DNA of 64,000 bases, taken from the NCBI GenBank assembly GCA_023443225.1, contig JAEZVF010000054.1, positions 78,211 through 142,210 of the forward strand, in the 5' to 3' direction. Under the pieces are notes generated by a model. It did not search any database, had not been told where the DNA came from, and saw only the letters and a list, made by a program, of their open reading frames with translations. Source of the stretch: Bacillota bacterium (GTDB lineage Bacteria; Bacillota; Clostridia; Lachnospirales; Lachnospiraceae). Made by a program: the position numbers and the translations under genes. The first letter of the stretch is position 1; the number at the start of each line of letters is the position of its first letter. Positions 7,734 through 16,225 of this stretch are shown piece after piece.

Positions 7734-9224
7734 TTATTCAGCAATGCAATCTTTCATTACTTCATAGGTTCCCTTTTTAGCAATTTGATCGAGATAATCT
7801 GCTACAGCCTTTTCAAATCCCGGTAGTAGGGTTAGGTCTTCTTCCCAGAACTGTATGTTTTTGCAAACTTCATGTGCTAATTTGGCTGGATCGTCTTCTT
7901 TATGCTTTTCAAAGAATTCCAAAACAAATGCATCATCCTTGATTTCATATTCATTTTCTCCACGCAAACCAATCAAAGAATCCTGTTCTCTTCTTACACC
8001 TTGATAAAATGCGATATAGAAAGCGAGAGAAGCAGCAATACATTTCGGCACAGCATTGTTTAACTCTACGTATTTTTTAAGAGAAGGCATTACTCTTGCT
8101 TTCCACTTTGAAGTAGAATTTAGGGAAATAGCTAGTAAAGCATGATCGACAAATGGATTATTAAAACGTTCCGCTACCGCAGCAGCAAATTCTTTGACTT
8201 CCTCTTCCGGCAAAGTAAGTGTTGGAATAATCTCATCGTAAATCGTTTTATTCATGAATCCACTGATAACCTCGTCATTCATACAGTCTCGTACAATATC
8301 TTTTCCTGCAAGGTATGCACCCAGAACCATAGAAGTATGAGCCCCATTCAGTATACGTACTTTACGTTGCTTATATGGTTTATGATCGTCACAGATAATT
8401 ACTGGAAGTCCAGCTTCTTCAAAAGGCAGCTCTTTCTTTAAACTCTCCGGTCCTTCAATAACCCAAAGACCAAACACTTCCCCAATATCAATCAGATTGT
8501 CTACATAGCCAAATTTTTTACACAATTCATCTGCTTCATTTTTTGGATATCCAGTAACAATACGGTCTACTAAAGTAGAGCAGAATATATTTTCTTCATT
8601 TACCCAATTTTCAAATTCCTGTCCCAATTTCCATTGTTTCACATATTCTAAAACACAACGTTTTAATTCTTTGCCATTATCATCGATTAATTCACAAGAC
8701 AGGATAACAAACCCTTTCCCTTTTACCCCCTTGAAATTTAAAAATCTTTCATATAAAAACTGTGTTAATTTTCCCGGAAAACTAGACGCTGGTTTATCTT
8801 CAAATTGGCAATTTTCATCGTAGGTAATTCCCGCTTCCGTCGTATTACAAGTTATGAAACGTAGATCCGGGTTTTTAGCACACTGTAATAATGCATCAAA
8901 TTCATTGTAGGGGTTGATACATCGGCTTACACAAGAAATAATTCTTTTATCATCCACCTTTTTTCCGTCTTTGAAACCTCTTAATAGTAAAGTGTATAAT
9001 CCTTCCTGTTCATTTATCATATCACTCAGTCCAGACGCAATTGGTTGGCAAAGCACTACTTTGGAATTAAAGCCTGTCTTTTCATTCATCAAATCAATCC
9101 AACAATCTACAAAAGCACGTAGAAAATTTCCTTCTCCAAATTGGAGAACCCGTTCCGGTGCATCCTTCAATAAATATCCATCATAACCTTGATCTTCTAA
9201 TGTTTTATAAGCTAATTTTTCCAT
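7734..9224 (-). CDS. uxaB: Tagaturonate reductase (altronate oxidoreductase)
   Basis: A 496-residue member of the mannitol dehydrogenase family, of the usual length for UxaB. It interconverts D-tagaturonate and D-altronate with NAD(H) in galacturonate (pectin) breakdown. The N-terminal Rossmann part has VLQFGEGNFLRAFVDCWID; the C-terminal part has VRILNGAHTSMVLGAYLAG, where the family's catalytic Lys/Asn/His region lies (KVRILNGAHT). AAAAGGAG precedes the start. It stands alone, with its own promoter, two LacI/CcpA-type operators and its own terminator, which suggests sugar-acid or catabolite control. No uxaA/uxaC partner is in the window. Confidence 0.88.
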   Translation of the reverse strand: MEKLAYKTLEDQGYDGYLLKDAPERVLQFGEGNFLRAFVDCWIDLMNEKTGFNSKVVLCQPIASGLSDMINEQEGLYTLLLRGFKDGKKVDDKRIISCVSRCINPYNEFDALLQCAKNPDLRFITCNTTEAGITYDENCQFEDKPASSFPGKLTQFLYERFLNFKGVKGKGFVILSCELIDDNGKELKRCVLEYVKQWKLGQEFENWVNEENIFCSTLVDRIVTGYPKNEADELCKKFGYVDNLIDIGEVFGLWVIEGPESLKKELPFEEAGLPVIICDDHKPYKQRKVRILNGAHTSMVLGAYLAGKDIVRDCMNDEVISGFMNKTIYDEIIPTLTLPEEEVKEFAAAVAERFNNPFVDHALLAISLNSTSKWKARVMPSLKKYVELNNAVPKCIAASLAFYIAFYQGVRREQDSLIGLRGENEYEIKDDAFVLEFFEKHKEDDPAKLAHEVCKNIQFWEEDLTLLPGFEKAVADYLDQIAKKGTYEVMKDCIAE

Positions 9225-9315
9225 ACCCTTTTCTCCTTTTCTTAGTCAAGGCGGATAGTTGCATTCCGCTTTGCTACAAGCTCATACTTAATATATCATA
9301 TGTTTCTTTAAAAAA

Positions 9316-9329
9316 TGTAAGCGCATACA
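9316..9329 (-). promoter_or_regulatory. Palindromic operator (cre/LacI-type) at the uxaB promoter
   Basis: TGTAAGCGCATACA, one mismatch from a perfect palindrome and from the CcpA cre consensus. It lies just after the -10 region, over the likely transcription start, where a bound repressor would block initiation. Confidence 0.65.
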
Positions 9330-9332
9330 TAA

Positions 9333-9361
9333 AACTTATACTGTTTTTATTAAAATGTCAA
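9333..9361 (-). promoter_or_regulatory. uxaB promoter
   Basis: On the minus strand TTGACA (9356-9361) is followed after 15-17 bp by TATAAG/TAAGTT (9333-9340), then by the operator at 9316-9329. Confidence 0.6.
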
Positions 9362-9475
9362 TCCTTTTTTAATAATTATATATTTATTATGGAATAAGTA
9401 TGGTGATTGCAAAACTTCATAACAATTAGCTAGTAATAACTATTATTCTTATTTGAAATACAAAATGCATTAAAT

Positions 9476-9979
9476 TCATTTCAATGATTTATGATTGTAA
9501 GCGCTTACATTATCATGTGCTAATTCACGTATCAGATTGACGGTCTCAATCGCACTTACAGCACAATCATATCCTTTGTTCCCTGCTTTCGAACCAGCAC
9601 GTTCCATTGCCTGTTCTATGTTCTCTGTGGTTAAGATACCAAACATCACGGGAGTATCCGATTGTAATGACACGTTGGCAATCCCCTTGGATACTTCGTT
9701 GCAGACATAATCGTAATGGGTAGTTGCGCCCCGAATAACAGCACCTAAACAAATAATTGCATCATATCTTCCACTCTTCGCCATTTTAGAGGCTATCAAC
9801 GGTATTTCAAATGCTCCTGGCACCCATGCCAATTCAATATCTTCCTCATTAACATCATGACGTTTTAACCCATCCAAAGCTCCTGATATCAGTTTTGAAA
9901 CAATAAAATCATTAAATCTTGAAGCTACAATACCAACTCTTATATTCTCAGAAACCAATTTTCCTTCATAAACTCTCAT
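9476..9979 (-). CDS. ribH: 6,7-dimethyl-8-ribityllumazine synthase
   Basis: A 167-residue lumazine synthase, which condenses the ribBA-derived dihydroxybutanone phosphate with the RibD-derived pyrimidine, the step before riboflavin synthase. Family marks are RVGIVASRFNDFIV near the start, WVPGAFEIPL, CLGAVIRGATTHYDYV (with the catalytic-site histidine) and FGILTTENIEQAMERAG. The start at 9979 has AGGTG 5 nt upstream; an ATG at 10003 lies inside a hairpin without a site. It is the last gene of the riboflavin operon. Its final codons contain a perfect palindromic operator (9496-9509) that probably serves uxaB. Confidence 0.95.
   Translation of the reverse strand: MRVYEGKLVSENIRVGIVASRFNDFIVSKLISGALDGLKRHDVNEEDIELAWVPGAFEIPLIASKMAKSGRYDAIICLGAVIRGATTHYDYVCNEVSKGIANVSLQSDTPVMFGILTTENIEQAMERAGSKAGNKGYDCAVSAIETVNLIRELAHDNVSAYNHKSLK
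9496..9509. promoter_or_regulatory. Perfect palindromic operator inside the 3' end of ribH
   Basis: TGTAAGCGCTTACA is a perfect 14-bp palindrome and fits the cre consensus TGWAANCGNTNWCA. It is 180 bp from the operator at 9316-9329, about 17 helical turns, a distance that would allow looping by a LacI-family protein. Confidence 0.65.
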
Positions 9980-9998
9980 TTTTACACCTATTTCATAA

Positions 9999-10023
9999 TA
10001 CATCTGCTTGCAGATGTATTATT
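9999..10023. repeat. Short hairpin between ribBA and ribH
   Basis: ATAATACATCTGC and its complement flank two bases. It has no U-run, so it is likely an intercistronic processing or stability element rather than a terminator. Confidence 0.5.
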
Positions 10024-10074
10024 GCCACAAATAACGGTTGAAAGATCATCCTGTGGCATCCTTCCTTAATTTAT

Positions 10075-11271
10075 TTATTCATAATTTAATATATGTCCCA
10101 TTTTTTTCTGTTTTGTCTTTAAGTAGAATATATCCTGCTCATTTGCCTCCATTTGAATAGGAATACGATCCGTAATCTCAAGTCCAAAACCTGATAGACC
10201 ATATATTTTCTGTGGATTATTAGTAAGCAGTCGTAAAGTTTTCACACCCAAATCACGCAGAATCTGGGCACCGATATAATATTCCCTTGCATCTTCTTCA
10301 AAACCAAGTGCCAAGTTTGCTTGAACAGTATCCATACCACGATCCTGTAGTTCGTAAGCCCTTAATTTGTTAATCAGACCGATTCCCCTGCCCTCCTGTC
10401 GCATATATAATAGAATCCCCCTGCCTTCTTCCTGTATCTGCGTCATCGCAGCAGCAAATTGTTCTCCGCAGTCACAGCGAATAGAACCAAAGGCATCACC
10501 GGTTAAGCATTCTGAATGAACGCGGCAAAGAATGTTTTTTCCATCTCCAATATCACCTTTTACAAGTGCAACATGATGCTCTCCATTTATCAGATTGATA
10601 TATCCATATGCTTTAAAATTGCCGTATTTCGTAGGCATATTTACTATTGTTATCTGCTTAACCAATTTATCATTCTTTTTACGATAATTCTTTAATTCTT
10701 TGATTGTAATCATCTTTAGATGATATTTGTCAGCTAAGTCATGTAATTCCGAAGTTCTCATCATAGTACCGTCATCCTTCATAATTTCACAACAAACACC
10801 GCATTCTTTCAGCCCGGCTAAACGCATAAGATCAACCGTCGCCTCAGTATGTCCATCCCGCTCTAATACTCCATTTCTTCTGGCAAGCAGCGGGAACATA
10901 TGCCCGGGTCGTCTAAAATCCTCCGGTTTTGCATTCTCTGCAACACATTGCATTGCTGTATGAGAACGTTCCTTTGCAGAAATTCCAGTTGTTGTTTGCA
11001 CAGAATCAATGGATACCGTAAAAGCAGTATCATGATTGTCCGTATTTTCTGCTACCATTTGTGGAATCTGTAACCGTAAGGTGTATTCCTGGCTCATAGG
11101 CATACAGATTAATCCTTTGCCATAGGTTGCCATGAAATTAATATTTTCTGTGGTAGCGAATTGTGCGGCACAGATAAAATCTCCTTCATTTTCCCTGTCT
11201 TCGTCATCTGTAACCAAAATAATTCTTCCCTGTCTTAATTCTTCAAGAGCTTCTTCAATCCTTTGATACAT
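10075..11271 (-). CDS. ribBA: Bifunctional DHBP synthase / GTP cyclohydrolase II
   Basis: A 398-residue fusion. Residues 1 to about 200 are 3,4-dihydroxy-2-butanone-4-phosphate synthase, with the acidic loop TDDEDRENEGDF (21-32) and RRPGHMFPLLAR. The rest is GTP cyclohydrolase II, with the zinc motif CLTGDAFGSIRCDCGEQ and the MRQEGRGIGLINKLRAYELQ block. It supplies both precursors of riboflavin, from ribulose-5-phosphate and GTP. The start at 11271 is set by GGAGGG 7 nt upstream; that site would be inside the gene if the ATG at 11289 were used. It follows ribE within a few nucleotides. Confidence 0.96.
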   Translation of the reverse strand: MYQRIEEALEELRQGRIILVTDDEDRENEGDFICAAQFATTENINFMATYGKGLICMPMSQEYTLRLQIPQMVAENTDNHDTAFTVSIDSVQTTTGISAKERSHTAMQCVAENAKPEDFRRPGHMFPLLARRNGVLERDGHTEATVDLMRLAGLKECGVCCEIMKDDGTMMRTSELHDLADKYHLKMITIKELKNYRKKNDKLVKQITIVNMPTKYGNFKAYGYINLINGEHHVALVKGDIGDGKNILCRVHSECLTGDAFGSIRCDCGEQFAAAMTQIQEEGRGILLYMRQEGRGIGLINKLRAYELQDRGMDTVQANLALGFEEDAREYYIGAQILRDLGVKTLRLLTNNPQKIYGLSGFGLEITDRIPIQMEANEQDIFYLKTKQKKMGHILNYE

Positions 11272-11285
11272 TTTTACTCCCTCCT

Positions 11286-11939
11286 TCAATAAAAGCCTGT
11301 GCTTTTTAGATACTCCATTGTTATAGAATTAGATTTCCTGTTACTAGCTAACTTTAATTCAAGAAAATGTTCCAAGTATTTACCTACTAGATCATTTTCT
11401 AAATTTACTGTACTCCCAATGGTCTTTTCTGAAAGAATTGTCGAGTTTAGCGTATGAGGTATAACAGATACACTAAAATTATTTTCCTCAGTCTTTGCCA
11501 CGGTAAGACTGATTCCATCGATTGCAACGGAACCTTTTTCTATAATATACCTCATGATTTCATCCGAAGCTCTAATCGTATACCATATGGAATTACCCTC
11601 TTTATGAATAAAAGACACCCTACCGATACCATCCACATGGCCGCTAACCATATGTCCACCCAATCGACCATTCACAGGAAGTGATCTCTCCAAGTTGACA
11701 TGGCAACCCCTTGTCACGGTATTGAGAGTCGTACGGTTCAATGTTTCCATCATCACATCGGAAGTAAAACTATTGTTATTGATATGGTCAACCGTCAGGC
11801 AAATGCCATTTACAGCGATACTGTCTCCCAGCTTCAAATCTTTAAATATCTTATTACCCTGGATGGAAATTACCGCTGATTTATCCGTTTTTCTTACCGA
11901 ATATATTTCACCTATTTCTTCAACAATTCCCGTAAACAC
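11286..11939 (-). CDS. ribE: Riboflavin synthase alpha chain
   Basis: A 217-residue protein with two lumazine-binding repeats, the usual architecture. It dismutates two 6,7-dimethyl-8-ribityllumazine molecules to riboflavin. It starts MFTGIVEEIGEI; the repeats show GDSIAVNGICLTV and GSVAIDGISLTV, and GGHMVSGHVDGIGRV lies between. Its first 20 nt overlap the end of ribD, so translation is probably coupled. Confidence 0.96.
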   Translation of the reverse strand: MFTGIVEEIGEIYSVRKTDKSAVISIQGNKIFKDLKLGDSIAVNGICLTVDHINNNSFTSDVMMETLNRTTLNTVTRGCHVNLERSLPVNGRLGGHMVSGHVDGIGRVSFIHKEGNSIWYTIRASDEIMRYIIEKGSVAIDGISLTVAKTEENNFSVSVIPHTLNSTILSEKTIGSTVNLENDLVGKYLEHFLELKLASNRKSNSITMEYLKSTGFY

Positions 11940-13026
11940 CTTTCACCACCTCGCTTTCTATTAAAATATCTTCACCAAACATAGTTATCCGGCTTTCCGC
12001 TAAACGGAATGCTTGCTCTGTAGCATCTATGCCGATTCCTCCAATAGGCCCTGGAGCACATGAACCGCCGAAAACCTTTGGTGCAATATAAGTCTGTACC
12101 CGATTTACTATTCCACTTTGCAAAGCAGAATAGTTTAATGTAGCTCCCCCCTCAAGTAAGATACTATCAATCCCCTGCTTTCCCAAATGTCTCATAAGTT
12201 CATGCAAATTGATATGAGGTCCTTTTCTTGATATCGTAAGAATCTCGCATCCTGCATCGGAGTAAGGCTTACGACTTTCCTGATCGCTATTGCTAGTAGC
12301 TATGTAGGTGGTTATTTCATGCGCTGTCTTAACTATCCTTGAATCCAGTGGCATCCTAAGGTTCGTATCACAGATTATCCGAGCCGGGCTCCGACACCCT
12401 TCCAAACGACAGGTCAACAAAGGATCATCTGAAATAACCGTATTGACACCAACCATAATTCCCGAATATCGATGTCTGCTTTTATGGACGTTCTGCCTGG
12501 CTTTTTCAGAGCTTATCCATCGGGATTTACCAGTATGGGTAGCAATTTTACCATCTCGTGTCATGGCATATTTCATAACTACAAAAGGCATTTTAGATTT
12601 AGTATAATAAAAAAACACTTCATTCTGCCTCTCACACTCTTCCTGCAATATTCCATGGGTCACCTTTACTCCATTACAACGAAGCATCTCAATTCCCTTA
12701 CCTGCGACAAGAGGATTTGGATCTGTTGCACCAATCAAAACTTCAGAAATACCACTTTCTATGATTGCCTGTGTACAGGGAGCTGTCTTTCCATAATGAC
12801 AGCACGGTTCTAAGGTAACATACATTGTCGCACTCTTTGGAGATTCTATACAATCTGTCAGGGCATTTCGTTCTGCATGAAGACTACCGTATTTTTCATG
12901 AAATCCTCTCCCAATAACCACCCCTCCTTTCACAATAACTGCTCCCACCATTGGATTGGGATTCACATAACCACATCCCTTCTCCGCAAGCGCTAAGGCC
13001 ATTCCCATATACTCTTCTGCCTTCAT
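11920..13026 (-). CDS. ribD: Riboflavin biosynthesis deaminase/reductase
   Basis: A 368-residue bifunctional enzyme. The N-terminal deaminase has the zinc/proton-shuttle motif HAE (50-52) and PCCHYGKTAPC (74-84). The C-terminal reductase domain begins near residue 145 (MPFVVMKYAMTRDGKIATHTG) and has LLEGGATLNYSAL. It carries out the second and third steps of the pyrimidine branch of riboflavin synthesis. It is first in the ribD-ribE-ribBA-ribH operon, behind an FMN riboswitch, with GGGAGGG before the start. The DNA encoding residues 22-43 is repeated as a fragment at 16099-16161. Confidence 0.96.
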   Translation of the reverse strand: MKAEEYMGMALALAEKGCGYVNPNPMVGAVIVKGGVVIGRGFHEKYGSLHAERNALTDCIESPKSATMYVTLEPCCHYGKTAPCTQAIIESGISEVLIGATDPNPLVAGKGIEMLRCNGVKVTHGILQEECERQNEVFFYYTKSKMPFVVMKYAMTRDGKIATHTGKSRWISSEKARQNVHKSRHRYSGIMVGVNTVISDDPLLTCRLEGCRSPARIICDTNLRMPLDSRIVKTAHEITTYIATSNSDQESRKPYSDAGCEILTISRKGPHINLHELMRHLGKQGIDSILLEGGATLNYSALQSGIVNRVQTYIAPKVFGGSCAPGPIGGIGIDATEQAFRLAESRITMFGEDILIESEVVKGVYGNC

Positions 13027-13049
13027 GATTCCCTCCCTATATCACATAA

Positions 13050-13085
13050 TAAAAAAGCGCCCAAAACAATAAAGTTCAGGGCACT
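13050..13085 (-). terminator. Second terminator-like hairpin in the riboflavin leader
   Basis: On the minus strand a 7-bp stem (13079-13085 with 13056-13062, one G-U) and a large loop are followed by six U. It ends about 12 nt before the ribD ribosome site. It may be an extra regulated terminator or part of the expression platform. Confidence 0.5.
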
Positions 13086-13130
13086 TGGTGTTACTGCAAT
13101 CTATGTATATAGTATTCATTTATGGAACAA

Positions 13131-13214
13131 AGAATGTGCCAAGGCACATTCTCCGCGCCGAACGCGGTCACAAAGTGACGTTTTTCTATCGCGTGAGCGC
13201 GCATCCTGCGGCTT
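13131..13214. repeat. GC-rich cluster of small hairpins in the riboflavin leader
   Basis: Four consecutive perfect mini-stems: 13131-13140/13143-13152, 13053-type CCGCG at 13153-13157/13163-13167, 13167-13171/13175-13179 and 13190-13193/13198-13201. The base composition is far above the neighbourhood. It is followed by a T-run on the plus strand (13213-13219). It looks like an inserted repeat rather than part of the aptamer. Confidence 0.55.
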
Positions 13215-13256
13215 TTTTTATTAAATAGGGAAGTACTGAGGACTTTCCAAATTAAT

Positions 13257-13290
13257 AAAAAAGCTCTAAAATGTAATCACATTTCAGAGC
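13257..13290 (-). terminator. Riboswitch-controlled terminator
   Basis: A 12-bp stem 13263-13274/13279-13290 (one mismatch) is followed on the minus strand by six U (13257-13262). It lies about 50 nt after the FMN aptamer, where an FMN-bound aptamer would be expected to allow termination. Confidence 0.75.
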
Positions 13291-13339
13291 AATAAAAGCA
13301 TAATGAATATATTCCAAAAACAATATATATACAATGTTT

Positions 13340-13447
13340 TATCTTCTTTCATCCAGACTATACTGTCGGCTTCGGAATTACACCGAATCAGCCTTACGGC
13401 TCGTGGGCTATACCACCGATTGGGACTTGCACCCTACCCTGAAGATT
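13340..13447 (-). ncRNA. FMN riboswitch (RFN element)
   Basis: Read on the minus strand the segment has the RFN conserved blocks in order: CTTCAGGGTAGGGTGCAAG near the 5' side, CCCAATCGGTGGTATAGCCC, ACGAGCC, TGATTCGGTGTAATTCCG, and GACAGTATAGTCTGGATGAA at the 3' side, closed by AAGAAGAT pairing with the 5' ATCTTC. It precedes ribD by about 310 nt and is followed by a terminator, so FMN should repress the riboflavin operon by premature termination. Confidence 0.95.
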
Positions 13448-13544
13448 TATTATTTTATTAATCATATCACATATGATAAAGTAATACAATGCAAATTTTA
13501 ACTTATTTCTATCATTGATTTTTTATTTATTAAGTCGCACGGAC

Positions 13545-14489
13545 TCAAGATGGTAACTCCCAATTAAAGTATTGAAAATAAGGTTTTTGTGCTCGGTAAT
13601 AAAAATCATTCAGGTCTTTCTTACTCCAATCGTAGACACCTTTACCAGATTTAACTCCCAAATCTCCTCTTTCCACTTTATCCAAGATATACTTCTGTGT
13701 TGTTTGCGCGGTTGATAGGTCTTTAAATAAATACTTCTCAATATTGTCCACTAAATCCAAACCTGCATTATCCTGATGTTCAAAAAGCCCTATCGATGTA
13801 TATCTTGGTATAAAACTGTATTTTAAGGTAGCATCAATATCTTCAGGCGTAGCAATTCCCAACTCAATCATATTCACTGCCTCGCGGAACAATGCATGCT
13901 GAAGCCGGTTTCCGATAAAGCCCGGTATATCCTTTCTCATAAGGATAACCTTACGTCCCATGGATTCTAGCGTATCCTTTACAAAGGTAACAGTTTCTTC
14001 ACTTGTATAGGAACTCTTTACTACTTCTACACAGGGTACCAAATGGGGGGGATTCCATGGATGTGCTACTAAAAACTTATCTTTCTGCATGAAACCTTTG
14101 GCTAGATCCTCTGCTGAAATTGCGGATGTAGCAGATGTTATTACTTTATACTTCCTACAAAACTTTTCTATATTCTGATACACAGTATATTTAACTTCCA
14201 ATTTTTCAGGCACACATTCCATAATATAATCTGTATCGGACAAATCCTCATAAGAATGTGTAATGGTTAATAATTTCTTACAGGCTTCGTATTGCTTTTC
14301 CGTTACCAACCCTTCTCTTATCAAGTCCATAAAAAACTTTTCATAATTCTTAAGTCCTCTTTTTGCCCCGGCATCACTAGATGCATACATGGCTGTTGGA
14401 TAGCCATTACCGGTACAAAGTGCTGCTAAGCTGGACCCCATCATACCTGTCCCAATAATTGATATATGGTTAATTCCTTTTGTTTTCAT
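13545..14489 (-). CDS. 3-hydroxyacyl-CoA dehydrogenase family protein
   Basis: A 314-residue NAD-dependent dehydrogenase. The dinucleotide motif IGTGMMGSSLA is at residues 12-22. The middle has the family blocks ECVPEKLEVK and LVAHPWNPPHLVPCVEVV; the C-terminal helical domain has GFIGNRLQHALFREAVNMIE and GIATPEDIDATLKY. The HPWNPP block and the overall length resemble the L-gulonate 3-dehydrogenase/lambda-crystallin group as well as 3-hydroxybutyryl-CoA dehydrogenases, so the substrate is not settled. It lies alone between the riboflavin riboswitch and the GNAT-kinase fusion; no fatty-acid or butyrate gene is nearby. GGAG precedes the start. Confidence 0.82.
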   Translation of the reverse strand: MKTKGINHISIIGTGMMGSSLAALCTGNGYPTAMYASSDAGAKRGLKNYEKFFMDLIREGLVTEKQYEACKKLLTITHSYEDLSDTDYIMECVPEKLEVKYTVYQNIEKFCRKYKVITSATSAISAEDLAKGFMQKDKFLVAHPWNPPHLVPCVEVVKSSYTSEETVTFVKDTLESMGRKVILMRKDIPGFIGNRLQHALFREAVNMIELGIATPEDIDATLKYSFIPRYTSIGLFEHQDNAGLDLVDNIEKYLFKDLSTAQTTQKYILDKVERGDLGVKSGKGVYDWSKKDLNDFYYRAQKPYFQYFNWELPS

Positions 14490-14586
14490 TCTCTATTCTC
14501 CAGTACTTATATACTATTTTCCTTCATTTGTTTTATTATTAAGTAAACCCACGTAATCCTTTGACTCTCCTTTGTTTCATACGCTC

Positions 14587-15939
14587 TTAGGAATTGATCA
14601 TCTTCTGACGTTTTATGGTAATGCCACTTTTAACAAACATGGTACCGACACCATGATGAGATGCAATTTCATCAAAGAGTGCATTTTCTTTGGTACCATT
14701 TATGATATGAACAGACGTGATGCCATGATCGAGGGCATCTATACAAGCTTTCAACTTTAAATTTGTACATTCATCTTGAATTTCTTTATAATTTAATTTA
14801 CTCACATCTTCAATACCCATTTCGGATATTAACTCCCCATCTTTATTCACTATTCCATCCACCGTAGACAAGAAGATTAACTTTTCAGCCTTGATTTCCT
14901 TTGCAATCGCAGCCGCTAGCTCTTCCGATGTGATATTACAACTGTCCCCGTTATTGTCAACTCCAATAGGGCTAATGACTGGTATCAGTCCATTATCTAA
15001 CAAACTGTTTATCAGTTTTAGATCAACAGATTCCACTTCTCCCATCAAACCCAAGGTCTCACCGTTTATTTTTTTTCGTTTGCAACTGATACAATTCTTA
15101 TTAAGTCCTGAGATACTAATTCCCAAGCCATCTAGTTGTGATACGATTTGAGGATTGATTTTCTTTAATAGGACTTCTTTTGTAATGTCTAATACTCTCG
15201 GTGTTGTGACTAATTGTCCTTCGATTCTTTCTGGTGTTATTCCCTTTTCCATCAAAGCCTTATCAATTTCACTTTTGCCTCCATGAACAAGAATTATATG
15301 AATTCCACTCTGTACTAATAGCTTAATATCATGCATTACCGAATTCCTAGCCTCATCGTTACCAAGAGCATCTCCATCATATTTTATCACAAAAATTTTC
15401 CCACGATACATATTAAAATACCCTAGACCTTCACGGACAGCATTTCGTTTCTCATCAGACCACACAATATTTTGCTCTAATTGCTTTCCCATGCAAATAG
15501 CTGTTTCATCCTGATCATAAGGTGCATATTTATCAATAAAACTATAATTTAACCGTAAATACAAATCTACTGCTTTTCGCAAAGGTTCACCCGTTTTTAA
15601 AACCATACGCTTTGCTCCTGCCAATCGTGCAATTTCCTCAACGAGTGAAATTAGGGTTGATGCGATTCCACCTCTTGAATATTCAGGTAAAACATAGACT
15701 TTTTTCAGTTCAGCGGTTGCCTCCCCATTCATTCTGAATCCACAAATTCCAACAGGCTTTTCACCATCATAGGCAATATAAGCGCTACTTAATTCTAAGT
15801 TCTGATCATTTTGTCGATAAGTCTTTCTACGCAATCCATCCACGTTTGCATATGCGACATCTAAGTAGTCTTCCATTTTTTCTTTCATAAATATAAAATC
15901 AGAATGATTGCTATCTACTTCTTTAATATTAATATTCAC
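14587..15939 (-). CDS. GNAT acetyltransferase-acetylglutamate kinase-like fusion
   Basis: A 450-residue protein with two domains. Residues 1 to about 155 are a GNAT acyltransferase (ELKKVYVLPEYSRGGIASTL, with the acetyl-CoA loop at 87-95). Residues about 180-440 are an amino acid kinase domain most like acetylglutamate kinase (HIILVHGG, GVDNNGDSCNITSEELAAAIA, LIFLSTVDGIV). The order is the reverse of classical N-acetylglutamate synthase, where the kinase domain comes first. Two glycine loops differ from ordinary kinases: IKYDGD (185-190) for KYGGN and HGGKSE (219-224) for HGGGP. It could be a non-standard arginine enzyme or a divergent enzyme. The start is GTG. No arg genes are next to it. 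Confidence 0.75.
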   Translation of the reverse strand: MNINIKEVDSNHSDFIFMKEKMEDYLDVAYANVDGLRRKTYRQNDQNLELSSAYIAYDGEKPVGICGFRMNGEATAELKKVYVLPEYSRGGIASTLISLVEEIARLAGAKRMVLKTGEPLRKAVDLYLRLNYSFIDKYAPYDQDETAICMGKQLEQNIVWSDEKRNAVREGLGYFNMYRGKIFVIKYDGDALGNDEARNSVMHDIKLLVQSGIHIILVHGGKSEIDKALMEKGITPERIEGQLVTTPRVLDITKEVLLKKINPQIVSQLDGLGISISGLNKNCISCKRKKINGETLGLMGEVESVDLKLINSLLDNGLIPVISPIGVDNNGDSCNITSEELAAAIAKEIKAEKLIFLSTVDGIVNKDGELISEMGIEDVSKLNYKEIQDECTNLKLKACIDALDHGITSVHIINGTKENALFDEIASHHGVGTMFVKSGITIKRQKMINS

Positions 15940-16098
15940 GATTCACAGCCCCTTCATAGTTAATTAAATACAGAACGATCTACTTCTATGATCACATTTT
16001 TTCTTCAATATAAGCTTTCAACAGTATCATTTTGATTAATCATACATTTTGTTGTATAAAATGTCAATTAATTAAATGTCAGTAGATTGTCACTGTCG
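15940..16098. other. AT-rich spacer upstream of the fusion gene
   Basis: No gene or convincing structured RNA is seen. It contains repeated TTAATTAA-like words (about 15960 and 16066-16075) and leads into the ribD fragment at 16099. Together with 16099-16270 it makes a 331-nt gene-poor stretch. Confidence 0.5.
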
Positions 16099-16161
16099 AT
16101 GAAATCCTCTCCCAATAACCACCCCTTCTTTCACAATATCTGCTCCCACCATTGGATTGAG
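16099..16161 (-). pseudogene. Duplicated 63-bp fragment of ribD
   Basis: 60 of 63 bases match 12898-12960 in ribD, in the same orientation. The fragment encodes the peptide NPMVGADIVKEGVVIGRGFH, a copy of RibD residues around 24-43. No other part of ribD is present. It lies about 110 bp beyond the 3' end of tRNA-Ser, so it is a relic, not a gene. Confidence 0.85.
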
Positions 16162-16225
16162 TACACCCTTTGAATCTGGCACGTGTCTTTGAGAATTGTT
16201 TGTAATTTTTAAAAACAGGAGTATA

